A stretch of 64,000 nt of DNA, from the NCBI RefSeq assembly GCF_900089835.1, contig NZ_OANU01000002.1, positions 248,001 to 312,000 of the forward strand, in the 5' to 3' direction. Source of the DNA: Vibrio thalassae (GTDB taxonomy: Bacteria > Pseudomonadota > Gammaproteobacteria > Enterobacterales > Vibrionaceae). Positions 40,194 through 51,772 of this stretch are shown piece after piece; positions within the stretch are counted from its first letter, which is position 1; each line of letters begins with the position of its first letter. The notes under the pieces are model-generated. The model searched no databases and had not been told where the DNA came from. It saw only the letters and a list, made by a program, of their open reading frames with translations. Position numbers and translations under genes: made by a program.

Positions 40194-41633
40194 TTAGTCA
40201 GTACCGCCGACAGTTAGTGCATCTAACTTCAAGCTTGGCTGACCAACACCAACTGGCACACTTTGCCCAGCCTTACCACAGACGCCAACACCGCGGTCGA
40301 TACTCAGGTCATTACCCACCATAGAGACTTGCTGCATCGCTTCGATACCAGAGCCAATTAGCGTCGCACCTTTCACTGGCGCAGTAATCTTACCGTCTTC
40401 GATGAGATACGCTTCTGATGCTGAGAACACAAACTTGCCAGAGGTAATATCAACCTGACCACCACCAAAGTTTGGTGCATAAAGACCTTTCTTCACGGTA
40501 GAGATAATTTCTTCTGGAGAATGCTCACCCGGCAACATATAAGTGTTGGTCATACGAGGCATAGGTAAGTGGGCATAGGATTCACGACGGGCGTTACCTG
40601 TAGGGTTTACTCCCATTAGACGCGCATTAAGCTTGTCTTGTATGTAACCTTTCAGAGTGCCATTTTCAATCAACGTATTGTACTGTCCATGAACACCCTC
40701 ATCGTCCACGTTAAGCGAACCACGAAGGTCTTGCAGTGTTCCATCATCAACAATCGTACACAGGTTTGATGTGACTTGCTGACCTACCTTGCCAGAGAAT
40801 ACTGATGACTCTTTACGGTTAAAATCACCCTCTAGGCCATGACCTACGGCTTCGTGTAACAGTACTCCCGGCCAACCAGAACCTAGTACAACTGGCATAG
40901 TACCAGCAGGTGCGTCAATCGCTTCCAGATTGACTAGCGCTTGGCGAATGGCTTCATCGGCATAGTTGTAAGCGACTTGTTGACCTTCTTCTGTTGAGAG
41001 GAAGAAATCGTAACCATAGCGGCCACCACCACCGGCACTACCACGCTCACGACGGTCACCTTTCTGTGCTAATACACTGATAGATAAGCGCACCAATGGG
41101 CGCACATCTCCAGCAAAGGTTCCATCGGTTGCCGCCACCAGCATTTGCTCATAGACGCCACTTAAGCTGACAGAGACTTCTTTAACTAAAGGCTCTTTAG
41201 TACGAATGTAGGCATCAAGCTGCTTTAGCAGTTCAGTTTTTTGTTGTTTTTCCCAACTTTCTAATGGGTTAACCGCTGCATAGTAAGCTTGATTATCGCG
41301 ACGAGTAAGCGCGTTAACTTGCGCGCTTTGACCCTGCTGTGCAATGCCTCTTGCCGCTACTGCACTTTGCTTCAGACCATCCAGTGTGATTTGGTCTGAG
41401 TATGCAAAACCCGTTTTTTCGCCAGCAACCGCTCTAACACCAACACCGCGGTCGATATTAAATGAACCGTCCTTGATGATGCTGTCTTCGAGCACTAGAG
41501 ATTCGTGCCAGCTGGATTGAAAATAGATATCCGCATAGTCAATCTGGCGAGTTGCAATGCTCGCAAGCGTAGCTTCAATATCTTGCTCAGACAGACCTGT
41601 AGGCCCTAATAGCGCGTCTTCTATGCGTTCCAT
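40194..41633 (-). CDS. tldD: Metalloprotease TldD
   Basis: A 479-residue TldD/PmbA-family protease. The [11 protein letters not shown] segment carries the HExxxH zinc motif. With TldE it processes microcin B17 and degrades CcdA in E. coli; the partner gene pmbA/tldE is not in this window. It is the last gene of the minus-strand block, 26 bases after the nitrilase-family gene, and yhdP lies just upstream of that. Confidence 0.95.
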   Translation of the reverse strand: MERIEDALLGPTGLSEQDIEATLASIATRQIDYADIYFQSSWHESLVLEDSIIKDGSFNIDRGVGVRAVAGEKTGFAYSDQITLDGLKQSAVAARGIAQQGQSAQVNALTRRDNQAYYAAVNPLESWEKQQKTELLKQLDAYIRTKEPLVKEVSVSLSGVYEQMLVAATDGTFAGDVRPLVRLSISVLAQKGDRRERGSAGGGGRYGYDFFLSTEEGQQVAYNYADEAIRQALVNLEAIDAPAGTMPVVLGSGWPGVLLHEAVGHGLEGDFNRKESSVFSGKVGQQVTSNLCTIVDDGTLQDLRGSLNVDDEGVHGQYNTLIENGTLKGYIQDKLNARLMGVNPTGNARRESYAHLPMPRMTNTYMLPGEHSPEEIISTVKKGLYAPNFGGGQVDITSGKFVFSASEAYLIEDGKITAPVKGATLIGSGIEAMQQVSMVGNDLSIDRGVGVCGKAGQSVPVGVGQPSLKLDALTVGGTD

Positions 41634-41659
41634 ATGATTACTCTTTATAGTAAATATAA

Positions 41660-42484
41660 TTAGTGTAAGTACTGTTCAAATCGAATGTGTTTAGCGACAG
41701 GCATACTCTGTCTCACTTCTTCAACAACATCAAAATTCAGTTCGGCGGTTATTGTACCTGTCTGCTGCTCAAGCTGTCCTTGAACCTCTCCCCAAGGCGA
41801 TATCACCATAGAGTGTCCCCAGGTTGCTCTTCCACACGGGTGGATGCCACATTGATTAGCTGCGACTATCCAACATTGGTTTTCAATCGCTCTAGCACGC
41901 AACAGGACTTCCCAATGTGCCTTTCCAGTCACCGCAGTAAATGCCGAAGGCACGACGATAACATTCGCCCCTTGCGCCCTCAGCGCGCTGAATAAATGTG
42001 GGAAACGTAAGTCGTAGCAAATAGTTAGCCCCACAGCACCGAAGTCGGCTGGTACCATCGCAATATTGGTTCCCGCTTTAAAAGTTTCCGACTCGCGATA
42101 ATTTTTGTGACCATCATTGACGTCGACATCAAACATATGCAGCTTATCATAATGATTCATGCGCTGCCCATTTACGTCAAAGACCAGTGTCGTCGTGGTC
42201 ACTTCTGTTTCAGAAACACGAATAGGAAAACTGCCAACAATAAGGTGAATCTGATGACGTTTCGCCAAGTCAGACAGCTTGTTCTGATACTGGCCATCCC
42301 CTAAATATTCCGCATGACGGTGATAATCGTCACGTGAACCAAAAACCAAGGAATTTTCAGGGGTGAGAACCCACTTCATCCCTCTAGCAGAAAGAAACTC
42401 TACCTTGTGTTCAATAAACCTAAAGTTCTCCTCTGGTTCTGGACCAGAGGTCATTTGAATAATGCCAAAGCGTTCCATGCTCAT
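41660..42484 (-). CDS. Carbon-nitrogen hydrolase (nitrilase superfamily, Nit1/NitB-like)
   Basis: A 274-residue amidase of the nitrilase superfamily. The catalytic triad is visible: Glu in [10 protein letters not shown], Lys in [10 protein letters not shown] and Cys in [13 protein letters not shown]. These features match the deaminated glutathione amidase / omega-amidase branch ([15 protein letters not shown] start), so repair of deaminated glutathione is a reasonable but unproven role. The chosen ATG at 42484 lies just beyond the yhdP stop; an in-frame extension runs into yhdP and is not credible. It sits between yhdP and tldD. Confidence 0.88.
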   Translation of the reverse strand: MSMERFGIIQMTSGPEPEENFRFIEHKVEFLSARGMKWVLTPENSLVFGSRDDYHRHAEYLGDGQYQNKLSDLAKRHQIHLIVGSFPIRVSETEVTTTTLVFDVNGQRMNHYDKLHMFDVDVNDGHKNYRESETFKAGTNIAMVPADFGAVGLTICYDLRFPHLFSALRAQGANVIVVPSAFTAVTGKAHWEVLLRARAIENQCWIVAANQCGIHPCGRATWGHSMVISPWGEVQGQLEQQTGTITAELNFDVVEEVRQSMPVAKHIRFEQYLH

Positions 42485-42488
42485 GGGG

Positions 42489-45400
42489 TTACTTAATCTC
42501 CTTCTTGAGGTTTTCAGGTAACTTATACTCTCCCTGACTGCGAGAAACCTCACTGACCGTTGGTGAATCCAATGGCCCCTTAACTGAATAGTTAACTTGT
42601 GTAACTACCTCAACCACCGGTGATATCACCGTGGTCACCGCAAGGACAATCAATGCTGTTTGTGGTGTCACTGCAAAGGCGGTAATGATAGGAATGCCGG
42701 AGGTCATATCCGGTGTGAAATTTACCTCAGCATCCACCGTCTGAGTCGCCAAGTCAGCCAACCCTTTGATTTTCATCTCACCGGCTACGGCATCCATCTT
42801 GATATCGTTGGTAACAAAGATACCGTCTCTAATTTTGCCGCTACCCGTGATAGAGTTGAATGCCATCCCTTTGTCAAACACATCCGTGAAATCAAGCTGC
42901 ATCTTACGAATGATAGAGTCTAAGCTAAATAGACCCAATAAACGCGCAGCACCACTCACATCTGAAATAATGCCTTTGCCAAGCTTGGTATTTATTTCAC
43001 CACTAACCGTATTGACTCGCATTGACCAAGGAGCACCATCCCACGTCAGTTTAGAATTGAGCTCAAACGGTGCTCGTTGAATCCCAGAAGAAATACCAAA
43101 ACGCTCCATAAGATCGCTGTTATTTTCACCGCTGACTTCAAGGTTAACACGCGTTTTATTTTGTTGGCCGGCTACCATCCAGTCGCCATCTAGATGAACT
43201 TTGCTGGTACCACTTGCAAGATCCAGTTTTTTCCAAACTAACTTATTACCTTGGCGCTCAACATCCATATTCACCTTGCCCACTTTATAACCCTGGAACC
43301 AAAAGTTATCTATGGTCAATTGAGTATCCGGCATAGCGCTAAAGAATGTTCTATCAAACTCTGTCACCAAAGGAGCTTCAGGGTTTTCTTGGGTAATCAG
43401 CGACTCATCATCTTGCGCCTTCTTGTCAAATTCTGGCACATAAATATGCAGACGTTTAAGTGCTACAAACAGCTCATTATTGTCACTATAGTTAGCTTGT
43501 CCCTTCGCTTCTTGACTATCTAGCTCAAACTGCCAACCACCTTTCTTGTACCGAGCGTTAAAGTTGACATCATGCCATTCGATACCACCTAGCATCAGCT
43601 CTTTCGCTTCAACATTGACTCGCTTAGGGAGTGGCAACTTAGGCTTATTCAATTCATCAAGTAAGGCTTTTTTCTCGCTTGGCGGCTCTTTAAATAACTC
43701 ACTCCACTGATCGAAGTTGAACTTATCAGAGCGCACCTGGAAATGATGTCCCACAATCGGGCTAATTTTAAAGCCACCTTTGCCCAATACTAAATTCGTT
43801 GCCTTAAGTAAAGGTACGTCACCAGTAATATCAATTTCAGTCTGATATTTTACTGATGGGAGCTGTAATCTTGCCGTAATCGCTTGTTGATTACCCGAGG
43901 CTTGCAGTCTTACTTTACCCGCTTCACCATAGGCTTTTTTTAGCGGATAAGGATAGTCACTCGCAATCGTTGCTAAGTTAGCATTTAGATCGAGTTGATA
44001 AGTAAAACCAACATCATTGAGCTGAAGATCGACATCGAGATTCCATGGAGAGTGCCCTGCAAGTCTGCTCACTACTTTATCACCCACATAAGGCTCTAAA
44101 GGTGCCGTTTTCCAATCTCCTATTGCATCAATCCCTACCGAATAGCCTTTGCCCGCATTCTGCCCTTGGAAATCGAGGAAAATTGGTTGGCTTAATAGCT
44201 CTGCCGATAGCCCTGTTGCTTTTACCACATCGTTATCAAACTCCACTCTTCCGGACACTTTTTCCAGCGTCATTGGCGGCGCATCAATTTCAACGTGATT
44301 ATCTTTTAGCTCAGCATAACCCCACGCCCTTGATGGCGTATCGTCACCGGAAAATGGAATATACAGTTGAAAATCGGCATTCACATCGCCACTCACCTGA
44401 ACAGCCGTGAGCGCAGCACCAACAGAGTCTACAAGTGGAGAAGCCATCATGTAGTCACGCACAGCGCTACCTTGCCCCGTAGCTTTGGCCTCTATCTCAA
44501 GATGTCCGTCACCACTTAGCACCGGAATTCGTCCAGTAATTCGCTTCCCTTTCACATTCATCAATGTGGCTGAACGTGAGTCCAGATACATGGTCTCGTT
44601 TTGGAACAAGAGATCGAGTTGCAGATCGGTTAACGGCGGCCAATTGGTATCAAAGCTAAACTTAGCGTCGCGCAGTCCTACCCATGCTTGGAACATGCCA
44701 TTATGGTCTCGGTATGGAAAATCGGAGAGCTTGCCATACCACAACAGTTTAGAAGTATTGACTCGCCCTGCTTGTATCGCTGCAGATAGATAGTCTGTCA
44801 GACTTTGCCCCATAGCCAGAGTCGGCAGATAACGCCAAACCTCTCCGGCATTGTATAGGTCAGCTTCGGCGTAAAACGACAAAAACGGACTATCATTTTT
44901 AGGGAAATCAAGCCTAAAAGCGCCAAGAACTTGCAAGTCAGGCGTCGCTGCCGTCACCTTGTCAGACCATAACGACCACCCCTGCTCACCATTGTTTTGC
45001 CAATGAATATCAACCAAACCTTGCTTAATATTCAACGGTGCTTGGAATACGTCACCATATGGGAATCTGTCATCAATCACATTCACGCGAGCATGTGCAT
45101 GCTCTAGGTTTCCTCGTACCGAGCCAGAGACATGAGAAAAGCCCGGCAATAGCTCCCATTGAGACATCGACAGATTCTCTAAATGTGCTGAATACTTGAG
45201 CGAACCGGCACCCTCAGTTTGAGATAGTCGAATATCTTCAATCTGACCACCTGGATCAAGCTTAGTTAGCCACTGTTCAATACTGGGATCTGGGCTCAAC
45301 GACGCTAAAGGTTTTAGAGCGTTCACATCAAGATGTGAGATGTTCACTTGCCATTGCTGTTGTCGATTCCATTCCGCGGCAACATCTAACTCAGGCCAAG

Positions 45401-46382
45401 GCACGTCGTTGGTTCTAGCTTGCACTTCATGAACATTGAGTTGCCAGCCAGCGTCTGAAGGTAGCAAATGCATCACCGCAGATTCAACAAAAAGATCGTG
45501 TTCCTTACCCTGTTTCGACCAGCTAAGTTCTGAAGGCAGAACCTCCAAATAAGCCTCTTTTACCGTGCTATTATCAAGCGTAATCCAGCCACGTAAACTG
45601 ACTTCACCATCTTTGATACCGGTTTGTTGTTTCTGTTGTTCAGATAGCCATGGCGACAACGACATTTGTTCAACAGCAACGTAAAAATCGCCCGATATAT
45701 TCGAAAGAGAGCCTTTATCAACAAAGTCGGCCCTCACTTCTAGCGAGTTTAGGTGAGCATCGGCAATAGAAATGGTGCCTTGTGCTAAATGACGCGCTTT
45801 TTGATTACGCCATTGCAAATTTTCGATATCTAACTGACGTTCTTCACCGGATATCGATTGATACAGTACGGTAGAATTGGCAACGGCAAAACGATCTAAC
45901 TGTTTGAGCAGCAAGTTATCAAGTCTGTTAACCAATTGTTCACCACTAGCAGCCGGTTGATCGGTGCTCTGAACTGGTTTGGACTCAGTTGCAGCAAATA
46001 AATCGACCGAGCGAATATCTAGCATCATGTCATTAATGACCATATCTGCTAACACTGGCTGCCGCTGAATAATGGTTTGAATTAAATCAAATTCCAGTTC
46101 TAAGTTGCCAACTTCAAACTTTGTTTCGGGGCTTTCAGGAAGTCCAACGACCACGCCCTGAAGAGAAATTGAAGGGTGAGTATTACGCCAAAATCCGCGT
46201 ACATCTTTTAGCGAAATATCAAGTCCGGTTCCTTGGTTTACCCAAGTCACGATTTCAGGCTGAATTTTATTGAGTTGTGGCAAACCCACACGTAGCACTG
46301 TGACCGCAGAGGCAAGTAATACCAATACGGTCAGCAGTAACCAGAGAAAAAAACGGACTACCCGATTAACGCGAGAACTCAC
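42489..46382 (-). CDS. yhdP: AsmA-like envelope phospholipid transport protein YhdP
   Basis: A 1297-residue protein with one N-terminal membrane helix (VNRVVRFFLWLLLTVLVLLA) and a very long repetitive beta-rich periplasmic part. The C-terminal AsmA-like region contains SGAARLLGLFSLDSIIRKMQ and GSGKIRDGIFVT. YhdP, with TamB and YdbH, carries phospholipids between the membranes in E. coli. The length (1266 in E. coli) fits. It lies 10 bases after rng, in the mreBCD-maf-rng-yhdP cluster. Confidence 0.94.
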   Translation of the reverse strand: MSSRVNRVVRFFLWLLLTVLVLLASAVTVLRVGLPQLNKIQPEIVTWVNQGTGLDISLKDVRGFWRNTHPSISLQGVVVGLPESPETKFEVGNLELEFDLIQTIIQRQPVLADMVINDMMLDIRSVDLFAATESKPVQSTDQPAASGEQLVNRLDNLLLKQLDRFAVANSTVLYQSISGEERQLDIENLQWRNQKARHLAQGTISIADAHLNSLEVRADFVDKGSLSNISGDFYVAVEQMSLSPWLSEQQKQQTGIKDGEVSLRGWITLDNSTVKEAYLEVLPSELSWSKQGKEHDLFVESAVMHLLPSDAGWQLNVHEVQARTNDVPWPELDVAAEWNRQQQWQVNISHLDVNALKPLASLSPDPSIEQWLTKLDPGGQIEDIRLSQTEGAGSLKYSAHLENLSMSQWELLPGFSHVSGSVRGNLEHAHARVNVIDDRFPYGDVFQAPLNIKQGLVDIHWQNNGEQGWSLWSDKVTAATPDLQVLGAFRLDFPKNDSPFLSFYAEADLYNAGEVWRYLPTLAMGQSLTDYLSAAIQAGRVNTSKLLWYGKLSDFPYRDHNGMFQAWVGLRDAKFSFDTNWPPLTDLQLDLLFQNETMYLDSRSATLMNVKGKRITGRIPVLSGDGHLEIEAKATGQGSAVRDYMMASPLVDSVGAALTAVQVSGDVNADFQLYIPFSGDDTPSRAWGYAELKDNHVEIDAPPMTLEKVSGRVEFDNDVVKATGLSAELLSQPIFLDFQGQNAGKGYSVGIDAIGDWKTAPLEPYVGDKVVSRLAGHSPWNLDVDLQLNDVGFTYQLDLNANLATIASDYPYPLKKAYGEAGKVRLQASGNQQAITARLQLPSVKYQTEIDITGDVPLLKATNLVLGKGGFKISPIVGHHFQVRSDKFNFDQWSELFKEPPSEKKALLDELNKPKLPLPKRVNVEAKELMLGGIEWHDVNFNARYKKGGWQFELDSQEAKGQANYSDNNELFVALKRLHIYVPEFDKKAQDDESLITQENPEAPLVTEFDRTFFSAMPDTQLTIDNFWFQGYKVGKVNMDVERQGNKLVWKKLDLASGTSKVHLDGDWMVAGQQNKTRVNLEVSGENNSDLMERFGISSGIQRAPFELNSKLTWDGAPWSMRVNTVSGEINTKLGKGIISDVSGAARLLGLFSLDSIIRKMQLDFTDVFDKGMAFNSITGSGKIRDGIFVTNDIKMDAVAGEMKIKGLADLATQTVDAEVNFTPDMTSGIPIITAFAVTPQTALIVLAVTTVISPVVEVVTQVNYSVKGPLDSPTVSEVSRSQGEYKLPENLKKEIK

Positions 46383-46392
46383 AAATTACTCA

Positions 46393-47862
46393 TTACATCA
46401 TAACAACGTCAAATTGTTCTTGAATATATAAAGGCTCTGCTTGAATTCGAACCTGTTTACCAATAAAGACTTCTAGCTCAGCTAAGGCATGAGACTCTTC
46501 ACCTTCCAGCGCTTCTGCTACAGCAGGCGAAGCATACGCCACAAACTTATCCGCATCATAAGCACGATTCACACGAGTAATCTCGCGTAAAATCTCGTAG
46601 CAAACCGTTTCAACCGTTTTCACCGAACCTCGACCTTCACAGGTTGGACAACCACTACAAAGAACATGTTCAATACTTTCGCGAGTTCTTTTTCGTGTCA
46701 TCTCCACTAGGCCCAGTTGAGTGAAGCCATTGATGTTTGTTTTTACGCGGTCTTTAGAAAGTGCAGCTTCCAAGGAGTTCAACACACGTTGGCGATGCTC
46801 TTCAAGCCCCATATCAATAAAGTCGATAATGATAATACCGCCTAGGTTACGCAGTCTAAGCTGTCGAGCAATGGCTTGAGTTGCTTCAATATTGGTGTTG
46901 AAGATCGTCTCTTCGAGGTTACGACGACCTACGAATGCTCCGGTATTGATATCCACCGTCGTCATCGCTTCAGTTTGATCAATGATCAAGTAGCCACCCG
47001 ACTTTAAGTCGACTTTACGTTCGAGCGAGCGTTGAATCTCATTCTCTGTATCATACATATCAAAGATCGGCTTATCACCTTCATAAAGCTCTAACAAATC
47101 CTCCAACTCAGGCACAAACTCGCTTGTAAATTCCTTCAAGCTCTCAAAAATCAATCTTGAGTCTACTTGAACACGAGTAATTTCAGTGCCGACAAAATCA
47201 CGAAGAATACGATGCGCTAAGCCCAATTCACCGTAGAGTGTAGAACGCGTCTTGTACTTAGTACGACGTTCATTAATTTTGGTCCATAAACGCTTGAGGA
47301 AGGCCGCATCTTGCGCAAGCTCTTTCTCATTCGCCCCTTCCGCTGCAGTACGAATAATAAAGCCGCCATTCTCATCACAATAATCAGCCACGACGTCTTT
47401 TAGACGATTTCGCTCTTCCTCACTCTCAATACGCTGTGACACACCTACGTGGCTAGCACCAGGCATAAAGACAAGGTAACGAGAAGGAAGAGTGATGTCC
47501 GTGGTTAAGCGAGCACCTTTGGTACCAAGCGGATCTTTAACGACTTGTACTACGATGTCTTGGCCCTGACGAACTAGCTCAGAAATATCACGAACTTGGA
47601 ATTGCTTCTTTTCGTTTTCTGCCACACATTCAGTGTGCGGAACAATGTCAGAAGCGTGAAGAAATGCCGCCTTTTCGAGACCAATATCCACGAAAGCGGC
47701 CTGCATACCTGGCAGGACTCGGCTTACTTTGCCTTTGTAGATGTTACCAACGATTCCACGTTTTGCTTCGCGCTCAATGTGGACTTCTTGGAGAACACCA
47801 CCTTCAATCATGGCAACCCTTGTTTCACTAGGAGTTACGTTTATTAACAGCTCTGCACTCAT
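46393..47862 (-). CDS. rng: Ribonuclease G
   Basis: A 489-residue endoribonuclease of the RNase E/G family acting in 16S rRNA 5' maturation and mRNA decay. An S1 domain (GNIYKGKVSRVLPGMQAAFVDIG, about residue 37 on) is followed by a 5' sensor and a DNase I-like catalytic part with VDINTGAFVG and IIIDFIDMG, whose Asp residues bind magnesium. The zinc-link CSGCPTCEGRG is present. It lacks the long RNase E C-terminal tail. It follows maf after 18 bases. Confidence 0.97.
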   Translation of the reverse strand: MSAELLINVTPSETRVAMIEGGVLQEVHIEREAKRGIVGNIYKGKVSRVLPGMQAAFVDIGLEKAAFLHASDIVPHTECVAENEKKQFQVRDISELVRQGQDIVVQVVKDPLGTKGARLTTDITLPSRYLVFMPGASHVGVSQRIESEEERNRLKDVVADYCDENGGFIIRTAAEGANEKELAQDAAFLKRLWTKINERRTKYKTRSTLYGELGLAHRILRDFVGTEITRVQVDSRLIFESLKEFTSEFVPELEDLLELYEGDKPIFDMYDTENEIQRSLERKVDLKSGGYLIIDQTEAMTTVDINTGAFVGRRNLEETIFNTNIEATQAIARQLRLRNLGGIIIIDFIDMGLEEHRQRVLNSLEAALSKDRVKTNINGFTQLGLVEMTRKRTRESIEHVLCSGCPTCEGRGSVKTVETVCYEILREITRVNRAYDADKFVAYASPAVAEALEGEESHALAELEVFIGKQVRIQAEPLYIQEQFDVVMM

Positions 47863-47880
47863 GAGCGCACCTCAATATTT

Positions 47881-48465
47881 TTAATTATTTATAAATTCTT
47901 GCAAGAGCTGGTCAGTTTCATACAGTGGCAGTCCAACTACAGCGTAATAGCTGCCCTCGATTCGAGTGACAAAGCGCCCCCCTAATCCTTGGATTCCATA
48001 ACTGCCAGCTTTATCTTGGGGTTCCCCACTTAGCCAGTATTGTTCGATTTCTTTTTCGCTAAGTGCTTTGAACCATACATCCGTCGTTACCATGACCGAT
48101 GATTGCTTGTTTTGAGATACAACACTGACAGCAGTGAGTACCTGATGTTTTTGCCCCGACATCGCCTGAAGCATGGCTTGGGCATGCTCGAAATCATTGG
48201 GTTTTTCTAGTACTAGACCATTTAAAACGACAACGGTATCAGAGCCAATAACGACAGAGCTGGCATCACTTAATTCAAGCCCAGCCCTCGCTTTTTCTAA
48301 CGACAAGCGCTCAACGTACTGTTGAGCACTTTCTTGATCTTGTTTCACTTCTTCGATATCAGGGCTCACCACCGAGAATTGGTAGCCAAGTTGACTTAAC
48401 AACTCCTTGCGTCTTGGAGAGGTTGATGCCAAGACTATCTTTGTGCTAATTGGGTTACCTGACAT
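47881..48465 (-). CDS. Maf-like nucleoside triphosphate pyrophosphatase (YhdE type)
   Basis: A 194-residue Maf protein that hydrolyses modified or canonical pyrimidine nucleotides. The family P-loop-like signature ASTSPRRKELLSQLG (residues 13-27) and SSVVIGSDTVVVL are visible, as is GSYGIQGLGGRFV. The context mreD-maf-rng matches E. coli yhdE, which prefers dTTP/UTP. It overlaps the mreD 3' end by 11 bases, implying coupling. Confidence 0.93.
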   Translation of the reverse strand: MSGNPISTKIVLASTSPRRKELLSQLGYQFSVVSPDIEEVKQDQESAQQYVERLSLEKARAGLELSDASSVVIGSDTVVVLNGLVLEKPNDFEHAQAMLQAMSGQKHQVLTAVSVVSQNKQSSVMVTTDVWFKALSEKEIEQYWLSGEPQDKAGSYGIQGLGGRFVTRIEGSYYAVVGLPLYETDQLLQEFINN

Positions 48466-48943
48466 GCCAATGTCGTCTCACACGACGTAGTAGTAAAAAC
48501 ATCCATGGCCAAAGTATACAGTTAATCGCGCCACTCCACAGTGACATCGGATTAAAAGTGACGTCTTGGATCAAATACTCACCAAAAAAGATAAACACTT
48601 CCAGCAGCATAGATATCAAGGCCATAATGGTAGCCTGTTGCCAAAGTGCCATATTTCGAAGCACTAGGAAGTTAAGCGCAACAATATAGATAACGATTGA
48701 CATCATCATGCCACGAATACCGAGCGTTGAGCCTACGAGCAAATCCCACGTTAACCCAACGATTAACGCAGTACCTACATTCACGCGATGCGGTAACGCT
48801 AATACCCAGTAGCCTAAGACTAAAAATAACCACGATGGTCTCACGAAGTCTAGCACGCCCGGCCAAGGTATGGTTTGCAAAACGAGCGCCACCAGTAGTG
48901 ATACACTGATCACTATGTGACTACGAAATGAACTATTCGCCAT
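48455..48943 (-). CDS. mreD: Rod shape-determining protein MreD
   Basis: A 162-residue inner-membrane protein with about five to six hydrophobic helices and the segment GLTWDLLVGSTLGIRG typical of MreD. It acts in the elongasome with MreC, MreB, RodA and PBP2. It lies 17 bases downstream of mreC and overlaps the maf gene by 11 bases. Confidence 0.95.
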   Translation of the reverse strand: MANSSFRSHIVISVSLLVALVLQTIPWPGVLDFVRPSWLFLVLGYWVLALPHRVNVGTALIVGLTWDLLVGSTLGIRGMMMSIVIYIVALNFLVLRNMALWQQATIMALISMLLEVFIFFGEYLIQDVTFNPMSLWSGAINCILWPWMFLLLRRVRRHWHVR

Positions 48944-48960
48944 AATAGTATGAGAATCCT

Positions 48961-49824
48961 TTATTGCGTATTCAGCGTTTCTTCAACAGCTTGTTGCTGC
49001 CTATCGTTACTTGGCCAAATCAATAGCAAGTATCGTAATCGATCAAAATCAACAACAGGCTCAGCAATAATGCTGGCGAATTCGCGTCGATTATCTCTCT
49101 GTACCGACTTCACATGAGCAACAGGGTAGCCCTCGGGATAGATGCCACCAAGTCCTGATGTCACCAATAAATCATCCGTCTGAACATCGGTGCTGGTCGG
49201 GATATGCTCCAACTGGATCTCATCAACCGTTCCATTACCAGAAGCTATCACACGAATATCATTGCGTATAACCTGGACCGGTATTGCACTATTCGAGTCC
49301 GTCAACAACATAATGCGGCTGTTGTGAGCCCCAACAAACGTTACCTGGCCAACGATACCGCTCTCATTGATAACGGGTTGACCTTCATAGACACCATCAA
49401 TACGACCTTTATCAATCACAACCTGATGACGATATGGCGACGTATCAACAGCCATCACCTCAGTAACCATCTTTTTTTCATCTCGGACGAAAGATGACCC
49501 CAACAACTCACGAAAGCGCTGGTTCTCTTCGCGGTATTGATCGAGCAAAATCAAGTCACTTTTGAGACGTAAGACTTCGCGTTTTAAATTGACATTTTGC
49601 TCAGCCAGACCTTGCCGAGTATTCAGCCTTTCATAAACGCCATCAAACATAGAACGGGGGAGGTTTGCCGCATATTGAATCGGCGCTACGGCACTATTCA
49701 ACAAGTAACGGAAATGTGAGAATGTATCTAAACGACTATCAACCAGCATTAAGCCGGCTGATAAAGTAACAGCAAGAAATAACCGAAGTTGTAAAGAAGG
49801 ACCTCGACCAAATATTGGTTTCAT
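48961..49824 (-). CDS. mreC: Rod shape-determining protein MreC
   Basis: A 287-residue bitopic protein: short cytoplasmic start, membrane helix near LRLFLAVTLSAGLMLVDS, a coiled coil (about residues 70-110, NVNLKREVLRLKSDLILLD) and a beta-barrel periplasmic domain (TEVMAVDTSPYRHQVVIDKG). It couples MreB filaments to the wall synthesis machinery. It lies about 60 bases after mreB. Confidence 0.96.
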   Translation of the reverse strand: MKPIFGRGPSLQLRLFLAVTLSAGLMLVDSRLDTFSHFRYLLNSAVAPIQYAANLPRSMFDGVYERLNTRQGLAEQNVNLKREVLRLKSDLILLDQYREENQRFRELLGSSFVRDEKKMVTEVMAVDTSPYRHQVVIDKGRIDGVYEGQPVINESGIVGQVTFVGAHNSRIMLLTDSNSAIPVQVIRNDIRVIASGNGTVDEIQLEHIPTSTDVQTDDLLVTSGLGGIYPEGYPVAHVKSVQRDNRREFASIIAEPVVDFDRLRYLLLIWPSNDRQQQAVEETLNTQ

Positions 49825-49885
49825 GTACTCATAATCCTGATGTGGACTCTAGTTTCAGTGCCACACCAAAACTAGAGCGAAACCA

Positions 49886-50971
<1,086 letters not shown>

Positions 50972-50981
50972 CTAAATGTAC

Positions 50982-51010
50982 CAATGCCTTGCCATCACAG
51001 CAAGGCATTG
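50982..51010. other. Stem-loop upstream of mreB
   Basis: CAATGCCTTGC / GCAAGGCATTG perfect 11-bp stem with a seven-base loop, lying about 55 bases upstream of the mreB start and just inside the decayed transposase. There is no clear T run. It may be an old terminator of the operon that used to precede mreB, or part of the mreB leader. Confidence 0.5.
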
Positions 51011-51080
51011 AAGCAGAAACATGGGGTGAAACCCGCATTTTCTTACAGTTTCCTTACTTAACGCAAAAAATTCACAGGAT

Positions 51081-51679
51081 TTATTGTCCGCAGCCGATCA
51101 ACTTCTCTTGCAGTAATGAGCGTATTTTTCGAACACTAAGATGATATTGACCAGCCAGTATGGCGATATGACTCATTAGATTTGGTCCCATAATCCCTTG
51201 AGGAATGTCGCTTGGCTTGTGTGCTTTCACTGTTTCTCCACATTGTGTGCATTTACCCGAGTAGAACCGATATTCAGTAATGTCTATACGTGGCGGTGGG
51301 ATTTCATGAACTTGATGGCGATAAAATGGCCTGTCACTCATTTCGAGATCAGTGTCACCGCAGCAAGGGGATGCGTTTTCAGGGTAACAATCAACAACAG
51401 TATCGGATTCTTTTAGTTCTGAGAGTTGTCGTTTATGCCCTTCGTGACCTTACTTAGCTCCTCTCGGATTGCGACCACTAGAGCTTTGAGCTTTTTTCGT
51501 TCAGCCCGCTCTTTAGGTCCATCGGAGGAAGGGGGTTTCGAAGAATTGATACTGCTCGTTTTAAGCTTGTCTTCATAATGGCGTAATTGCTCCCATAACT
51601 CGGATATCAACGCATTAGCTTCGTTGATATCCGATGCAATAGGTGGTGTAGATGAGAATTTGGATTTTTTCTTAGTCAT
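51081..51679 (-). mobile_element. Decayed IS66-family transposase remnant
   Basis: The N-terminal part of an IS66-type transposase. The first frame reads MTKKKSKF... and contains the family signature SSINSSKPPSSDG. A one-base deletion in an A run near 51493 and an in-frame TAA near 51452 separate it from the second part, GHKRQLSELKESD...CCGDTDLEMSDRPFYRHQVHEIPPP, with the four-cysteine zinc element (CC and CTQC). The frame ends at EKLIGCGQ-stop, where intact enzymes continue for about 300 further residues with the DDE domain. No terminal inverted repeats were found. A dead, truncated element. Confidence 0.85.
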
Positions 51680-51772
51680 GCAATCAACATGAACACTAGA
51701 AATGATCACTCAATAGGCAAAGTGGGATCCAGTGCTGATGGCCACATTTTTATGTCAATGCATTACTGGTGA

